From: Bacillota bacterium
GTDB taxonomy: Bacteria > Bacillota > Clostridia > Lachnospirales > Lachnospiraceae
DNA length: 37,036 nt
Assembly: GCA_023393095.1 (NCBI GenBank)
Contig: JAEWMT010000015.1
Location: 1 to 37,036, forward strand
Direction of reading: 5' to 3'
The notes under the pieces are model-generated. The model was not told the DNA's origin. It did no database searches and was given only the letters and a program-made list of their open reading frames with translations. Every line of letters starts with the position of its first letter. Positions within the stretch are counted from its first letter, which is position 1. The translations under genes were made by a program, and so were the position numbers. Positions 32,731-37,036 of the stretch are shown one piece after another.

Positions 32731-33543
32731 TTAATTTTTTTCTTTTATTGGAAAACATAGCTCAGTTACAAATGCTTTCTCATCCGAACAGTTGCCAGGT
32801 GAAGTATGATAAATTGAAAAGGATTGACCATTTATTTCTAAGCGATTTTTTTCTAACCACTCTGCAACGATAGTATTAATACCACCAATCTGTGAATAGC
32901 CTCCTTTAAATACCACAGATGCTACTTCTCGCTCTGATATTTGAAAGATTATCATTTTGTCTTTTGCTGTGTATTCCTTATCTAATGGGAACTGCACTTC
33001 TACATCCATCATACCAGTATTTTCATCAACCCCATAATAGACTGACATAGCTGGTGATTCCTCTCTGATCTTGATTCCACTATTTTTGCATGCTTTATCT
33101 AATTTCCCCCATAGAACTCCTTCTTCTGGATATGAATGTATCATTCCTCTGAAACTTGCCACCCACATTGGTGCAATCGTTTTTCGTACAATCGATAACA
33201 CATAATCTTCTGATTTTTTATCCGTATTCATTACTACCTGGATTTGTCTGATTTGATCTTTTATTTTTTCTAATTCTTGAAATTTATTCTGTAATTTCAA
33301 TTGCAATAATGTATCAACTTCAGACTGTTGCATTAATACGATTTCTTTAATTTCATCAAGTCCAAATCCCATTGATTTTAATGCTATTATCTGATTTGCT
33401 TGTAATAATTGCTCTTTATCATAATAACGGTAGCCATTTAATTCATCCACATGTTGTGGAACCAGTAATCCAATTTTATCATAATTGCGTAGCATATAAA
33501 TACTAATAGTAGATAACGCTGCAAATTCACCAATTCTTAACAT
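32731..33543 (-). CDS. MerR-family regulator with GyrI-like ligand domain
   Basis: A 270-residue BmrR-type regulator. The N-terminal MerR helix-turn-helix is clear (MLRIGEFAALSTISIYMLRNYDKIGLLVP, then GYRYYDKEQLLQANQIIALKSMGFGLDEI). A coiled coil spans about 75-110. The C-terminal 150 residues resemble the GyrI-like pocket that binds cationic or hydrophobic drugs. AAGGTGAAG precedes the ATG. It lies upstream of the BtrH-like gene and is its likely regulator. This is the second GyrI-domain regulator in the window, the other being at 1239-2168. Confidence 0.9.
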   Translation of the reverse strand: MLRIGEFAALSTISIYMLRNYDKIGLLVPQHVDELNGYRYYDKEQLLQANQIIALKSMGFGLDEIKEIVLMQQSEVDTLLQLKLQNKFQELEKIKDQIRQIQVVMNTDKKSEDYVLSIVRKTIAPMWVASFRGMIHSYPEEGVLWGKLDKACKNSGIKIREESPAMSVYYGVDENTGMMDVEVQFPLDKEYTAKDKMIIFQISEREVASVVFKGGYSQIGGINTIVAEWLEKNRLEINGQSFSIYHTSPGNCSDEKAFVTELCFPIKEKN

Positions 33544-33624
33544 ATCTTCACCTTTTTATCCTAAAACTCATTAGTTCTAACATTAACAAGCATAACAGTA
33601 TCGTGGTGTATTAGGCATTTGGCC

Positions 33625-33975
33625 TCAACTCCTCAAAATCTTCTCCATGGGCTTGCCTTTTGCTAATTCATCCACTAGTTTGTCAACCCACCTGATTTTC
33701 TGCATGAGCGGATCTTCGATTTCCTCGACACGATGTCCGCAAATCACGCCTGTAATTTTGGCAGCGTTCGGGTTTATCTGTGGGGCTTCGCTAAAGAAGG
33801 TTTTATAATCAACATTCTTCATAATTTGAGCTTGCAAGCCAGAATCGTTATACCCCGTAAGCCAACAAATCACAGCATCAACCTCGAACTTGGTGCGCCC
33901 TTTACGCTCTGCCTTTTGGATGAGTAGTGGGTAGACGCTTGAAAAAGCCATTTTATATACGCGTTCATTTGTCAT
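33625..33975 (-). CDS. DUF2200-family protein
   Basis: A 116-residue cytosolic protein that matches the DUF2200 pattern throughout: RVYKMAFSSVYPLLIQKAERKGRTK, VDAVICWLTGYND, ITGVICGHRVEEIEDPLMQKIRWVDKLVDELAKGKPMEKIL. The family is common in bacteria but has no known function. Complete length for the family. GGGAG precedes the ATG. Standing alone between the MerR gene and the divergent SPL-like gene. Confidence 0.85.
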   Translation of the reverse strand: MTNERVYKMAFSSVYPLLIQKAERKGRTKFEVDAVICWLTGYNDSGLQAQIMKNVDYKTFFSEAPQINPNAAKITGVICGHRVEEIEDPLMQKIRWVDKLVDELAKGKPMEKILRS

Positions 33976-34153
33976 AAAGTGTCACTCCCTTTTTCTTCTT
34001 GCTTTCCTCTCCACCGCACGATGTCGGTTATGAGTCCTCTTTTGTTATTGTACCATCGATGAACATATCTGTCATTTAATATTCAATTTATATCATTTTA
34101 GTTAGGCATATTTAAATTACAAAGAAGACAAAATAAAATTAGGAGGTGGTTTA

Positions 34154-35149
34154 TTGAAACCAAATATTATATATTATGAAGAAGATGCATTAAATTACTC
34201 GCTTGGAAAAACTCTTTTTGAAAAATATAAATCAGCTGAATGGATAAGAATTGAAAATCATAATAATATTCCTGAACTCAGAAACAATCAGAATTGTGAG
34301 TTTGCTAGAATGAAGCAGAATCTTGTGATTGGTATTAGAAAAACTCATAAATATGTTCCAAATTCAAAAACCTCTGACTTTTTAGTACCATATACATCCT
34401 CTGGATGTAGTGCTATGTGTCTTTACTGCTACTTAGTATGTAATTACAACAAATGTTCCTATCTGCGGCTATTCGTAAATAGGGAACAGATGTTGGACAA
34501 ACTAATTAAAACTTCCAATCAGAGTAGTTCAGAGTTGACGTTTGAGATTGGAAGTAATAGTGACTTGATACTTGAAAACACGATTACTGGAAACCTTGAA
34601 TGGACAATAGAAAATTTTGGAAAGAATAACCGAGGATATATAACCTTTCCTTCTAAATTTGATATGGTGGATTCATTACTAAATCTCGAACACAAAGGCA
34701 GGGCAATCATCAGAATAAGCGTTAATCCACAGGAAATTATAAGAAAAGTAGAATTTGGTACTTCTTCTCTGGAAAATAGAATAAAAGCAATAAATAGGCT
34801 AAAAGAAGCCGGGTATAATATCGGGATCTTAGTGGCCCCCGTAATTTTACTTGAAAATTGGGAGGTTTTATATTTAGAATTGTTTGATATTCTGGCTGAA
34901 ACATTATCTCAAAAGGTCAGGAATGAGATGTTTTTTGAAGTAATATTTATGACATATAGTTATGTCCATCGAATGATAAACACAGAAGCTTTTCCTAATG
35001 CAATTGACTTATATGATAAAAATATAATGACAGGAAGAGGAATGGGAAAATACTGCTACAACGCAATTACTAAAGAGAAAGGAGAAGAGTTTTTAAGATT
35101 TGAAATTACAAAACGCTTCCCCAAGAACAAAATCATGTACATTGTATAA
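34154..35149 (+). CDS. Spore photoproduct lyase-like radical SAM protein
   Basis: A 331-residue homologue of SplB, which repairs spore photoproduct in germinating spores. The radical SAM motif is C85-x3-C89-x2-C92 (SSGCSAMCLYCYL). Later SplB blocks are recognisable (GTSSLENRIKAINRLKEAGYNIGILVAPVIL, GMGKYCYN). The start is TTG with AGGAGGTGG 4 nt upstream. The hydrogen-donor cysteine of Bacillus SplB (C141, EAACTSD) appears as serine (EIGSNSD, S134), and the position of the C. acetobutylicum donor cysteine (near 74) is also serine (PNSKTSD). Two extra cysteines, C96 and C101, follow the cluster. It may be a divergent SPL subgroup with another donor, or a different enzyme. Confidence 0.85.
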   Translation: MKPNIIYYEEDALNYSLGKTLFEKYKSAEWIRIENHNNIPELRNNQNCEFARMKQNLVIGIRKTHKYVPNSKTSDFLVPYTSSGCSAMCLYCYLVCNYNKCSYLRLFVNREQMLDKLIKTSNQSSSELTFEIGSNSDLILENTITGNLEWTIENFGKNNRGYITFPSKFDMVDSLLNLEHKGRAIIRISVNPQEIIRKVEFGTSSLENRIKAINRLKEAGYNIGILVAPVILLENWEVLYLELFDILAETLSQKVRNEMFFEVIFMTYSYVHRMINTEAFPNAIDLYDKNIMTGRGMGKYCYNAITKEKGEEFLRFEITKRFPKNKIMYIV

Positions 35150-35260
35150 TTTAATAATAGAATTATAAGGAGCTATACAAATGCCAACATCAGGTGCCAT
35201 ACGTTATCTAATCTTACATCTCAACCTCACCTAACTTCAAGAACTATTTCTTCTATAAGA

Positions 35261-35299
35261 ATACCCTCGATATGTTCCCGTAATCACATACCGAGGGTA
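35261..35299. repeat. Hairpin TACCCTCG...CGAGGGTA
   Basis: TACCCTCG (35262-35269) pairs with CGAGGGTA (35292-35299), and TATGT/ACATA extends the stem inside. No U-run on either strand, so terminator function is not clear. Confidence 0.55.
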
Positions 35300-35352
35300 G
35301 AATCAAAACGAACTATGAACTTTATGTTACTGTTTCTTGAAGAGAATTAGTA

Positions 35353-35382
35353 GGATACCCCTGATCTCAATCAGGGGTATCC
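35353..35382. repeat. Perfect 12-bp hairpin GGATACCCCTGA
   Basis: GGATACCCCTGA (35353-35364), 6-nt loop, TCAGGGGTATCC (35371-35382). The stem is very stable for this AT-rich region. It lacks a U-run. It lies between convergent genes and may act in mRNA 3' end formation or protection (inference). Confidence 0.65.
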
Positions 35383-35435
35383 ATAGCACTAAATACTGTA
35401 GTGACGCCAAATACAATAGCATATGTTTTACTAAG

Positions 35436-35540
35436 CTATATTTTATTGTAAATTAATTCTGCAAATTGACCATACTTTTTTACTTCTTTCAAGTAAAATC
35501 GCTTTAATGCTTCCTTTTGTAAAAACATCATTTGTTCCAT
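35436..35540 (-). CDS. Possible 34-residue small protein
   Basis: A short lysine-rich, helical frame starting MEQMMFLQKEALKRFYLKE, with its ATG 3 nt downstream of the DUF4256 stop codon, so translation could be coupled. The ribosome site is weak (AAGAGTTTG). It may be a genuine small gene or a leftover fragment. No family recognised. Confidence 0.3.
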   Translation of the reverse strand: MEQMMFLQKEALKRFYLKEVKKYGQFAELIYNKI

Positions 35541-35542
35541 AT

Positions 35543-36118
35543 TCAAACTCTTAGCATACCACGAAATCCCCTAGAACCATAGTAGGATTCTGCTCCATTG
35601 TGGTAAACAAAGACAGTGTCATAGCGACGATCACAAAAGATTGCTCCTCCGAGCTTTCTGATATTATCGGGTGTTTTCACCCAACTAGATGTTTTTGTAT
35701 CGAAACTCTCAAGTTTCTGCAGCTCGCGATAATGTTCTTCTGTTAAAAGCTCTATGCCCATGGCAGCTGCCATATCAATAGCATTATTTTCTGGTTTATG
35801 TTCTTTCCTTGACATCAGCGCTTCCTGGTCGTAGCAAATACTCCTGCGACCTTTAGGAGTTTCTGCGGAACAATCCATAAAGAGGAATTCACCCATATTA
35901 TTATCATAACCGACTACATCCGGCTCTCCACCAGTTCTTTCCATTTCATGGAGCGACCACAGTTTCTCAGTACTAGCTTCCAGCTTTGCCTGTACTTTAG
36001 CCCATTCAAGATCGTTATGGCGGTACATATGTTTCTCAAAACGTGCATTCAACGCTCTTAGCAATCCTTCACGTTGTTCTGGCGACAACTCATTTTCATT
36101 GCGATTAATATTATTCAT
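35543..36118 (-). CDS. DUF4256-family protein
   Basis: A 191-residue cytosolic protein matching DUF4256: LSPEQREGLLRALNARFEKHMYRH, WSLHEMERTGGEPDVVGYD, FMDCSAETPKGRRSICYDQEAL, FCDRRYDTVFVYHNGAESYYGSRGFRG. Complete for the family; function unknown. It begins about 100 nt downstream of the aldo/keto reductase gene on the same strand and might share its transcript. Confidence 0.88.
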   Translation of the reverse strand: MNNINRNENELSPEQREGLLRALNARFEKHMYRHNDLEWAKVQAKLEASTEKLWSLHEMERTGGEPDVVGYDNNMGEFLFMDCSAETPKGRRSICYDQEALMSRKEHKPENNAIDMAAAMGIELLTEEHYRELQKLESFDTKTSSWVKTPDNIRKLGGAIFCDRRYDTVFVYHNGAESYYGSRGFRGMLRV

Positions 36119-36221
36119 ACTTTTAGCCTCCGTTAAAAATAGATTTATTAAGTGCTATTTCGCAAAATAGCTTTTATATTTATCACACTTAGGATTCCCA
36201 TTTAATTCATATTTTTATACG

Positions 36222-37036
36222 TTAATAAATATCCTTCTTCGCCAATTTATAATCTGCGATTGCTAACATACGTCTTACGTCAATTTTGTATGGACATTCC
36301 GGTGTACATTTGCCGCAGTCGGTGCAGCTGTCAGCCTTAACCTCCAGTTTGGAATAAAGATTCATAGCCATATCACGATTGCCAAACCAAAAGCGCAGGC
36401 GCTCCTTTAAGGCGTAATCAGAAGCATTGGTTACGATACCATCCGCCATCTGCCGGTCGAAATAGCCCTCATACAGGAAGATCTCAGTAAGGGGAATGTT
36501 CTCGGGGCAAATCATGCATTTCCCACATTGTCTGCAAACATAAGTACCAAGCTCAGGAGCGTTAGTATATATGTCCTCCATCTCTTCCTCTGACATTGAT
36601 TTGAATTCATTCGCATAACGTAAATCCGCCTCTAGTAATTCTCTATTATTGATACCGGCAACGACAATGGATACCGGCTGACTGAAGGCATAACGGAACG
36701 CCTGCGGAGCAGAGCGCCACAATAGACCGTCTGCTACTGGTTTCATTAAGATAATGGCAGTATTAATCTTGTGTGCTAAAGGTAGCAATACCTGTTGTAT
36801 CTCAGGGAAGTTAAAATGATCATAATAATTAATGGTCGTCATCACAGCCTCAAAAGGATATTCCTTTAATGCACGGATTAAGACATCGGGCTGCCCATGC
36901 ATTGAGATACCTATGTGATGAATGCGGCCTTCCTCTTTCGCTTGCAATGCACCTTCCAATGCCCCGCCGGGAGCAAGGATCTGATCCAACTCCTCCATGG
37001 TTCCCACAGCATGCATAATGAGAAGATCCACATAAT
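36222..37036 (-). CDS. Aldo/keto reductase with C-terminal 4Fe-4S domain (5' end missing)
   Basis: The gene runs off the right edge of the window; at least 270 C-terminal residues are present and the apparent first Met (DLLIMHAVG) is internal. The barrel part shows GRIHHIGISMHG and the end-of-barrel IVVAGINN region. The tail has two cysteine motifs, CRQCGKCMICP and CTDCGKCTPECP, typical of the Fe-S-fused aldo/keto reductases of anaerobes. The catalytic Asp/Tyr/Lys region lies outside the window. It probably reduces a carbonyl compound with electrons from ferredoxin or NAD(P)H. Substrate unknown. Confidence 0.88.
   Translation of the reverse strand, partial: YVDLLIMHAVGTMEELDQILAPGGALEGALQAKEEGRIHHIGISMHGQPDVLIRALKEYPFEAVMTTINYYDHFNFPEIQQVLLPLAHKINTAIILMKPVADGLLWRSAPQAFRYAFSQPVSIVVAGINNRELLEADLRYANEFKSMSEEEMEDIYTNAPELGTYVCRQCGKCMICPENIPLTEIFLYEGYFDRQMADGIVTNASDYALKERLRFWFGNRDMAMNLYSKLEVKADSCTDCGKCTPECPYKIDVRRMLAIADYKLAKKDIY

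Larger units (their letters stand above)
35150..35542. other. Intergenic region with two hairpins and a small frame
   Basis: 393 bp between the convergent SPL-like and DUF4256 genes. It contains two strong hairpins (35261-35299 and 35353-35382) and a possible 34-codon minus-strand ORF (35436-35540). Nothing else was recognised. Confidence 0.55.

Noticed and set aside
1..37036. CRISPR array, tRNA or rRNA genes, intact transposase
   Set aside because: No regularly spaced direct repeats, no cloverleaf-like segment with conserved T-loop and no DDE or recombinase gene were seen on either strand.

Overview
The window looks like an accessory or strain-variable stretch of a low-GC, anaerobic, spore-forming Firmicute, most likely a Clostridia/Lachnospiraceae-type bacterium. 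The evidence is the AT-rich DNA with strong AGGAGG ribosome binding sites, a spore-photoproduct-lyase-like radical SAM protein, a glycyl radical enzyme with its activase, an enoate-reductase-type flavoenzyme, several 4Fe-4S proteins, and many one-gene sensor/regulator pairs. Species assignment is inference. All family names come from motif reading; no database search was possible. No tRNA, rRNA, CRISPR array or intact transposase gene was seen.

Layout. 1-2.2 kb: a small helical protein, a bacterial Staygreen (Mg-dechelatase-type) homologue and an AraC/GyrI-like regulator. 2.2-6.2 kb: an HscC-like Hsp70 overlapping by 4 nt a J-domain protein that carries about 19 ankyrin repeats. 6.7-9.3 kb: an alpha/beta hydrolase, a QueG-like double-cluster protein and an EFR1-type flavodoxin/ferredoxin. 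9.5-12.2 kb: a CPBP membrane protease and a NarL-type two-component system with a miniature inverted-repeat element between kinase and regulator. 12.6-14 kb: a TetR gene with promoter and operator and two overlapping or adjacent 4-TM SMR/EamA-like proteins. A relic of a second hydrolase-QueG block follows.

14.1-22.2 kb is the metabolic core: a 2-enoate-reductase/BaiCD-like flavoenzyme divergent from a PucR-type regulator, then a glycyl radical enzyme with non-canonical active-site surroundings, its activase, and an AraC/cupin regulator. Two nested miniature inverted-repeat elements occupy the glycyl radical enzyme's 5' region. 22.3-26.6 kb: an unknown protein, an HRDC (RecQ-type) remnant, and a MacB-like ABC exporter pair. 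26.6-28.7 kb: palindromes and a P-loop ATPase gene cut by one in-frame stop. 29.2-31.4 kb: an ABC-F ATPase with a complete attenuation leader (promoter, 43-codon leader ORF, terminator). 31.5-37 kb: a BtrH-like protein with a MerR/GyrI regulator, a DUF2200 protein, the SPL-like protein, a DUF4256 protein, and a partial aldo/keto reductase with an Fe-S tail that runs off the window.

The most promising leads are the unusual glycyl radical enzyme/enoate reductase locus, the Hsp70/J-ankyrin pair, the nested miniature elements, the decayed duplicate at 14.03-14.10 kb, and the SPL-like protein that appears to lack the known hydrogen-donor cysteines.
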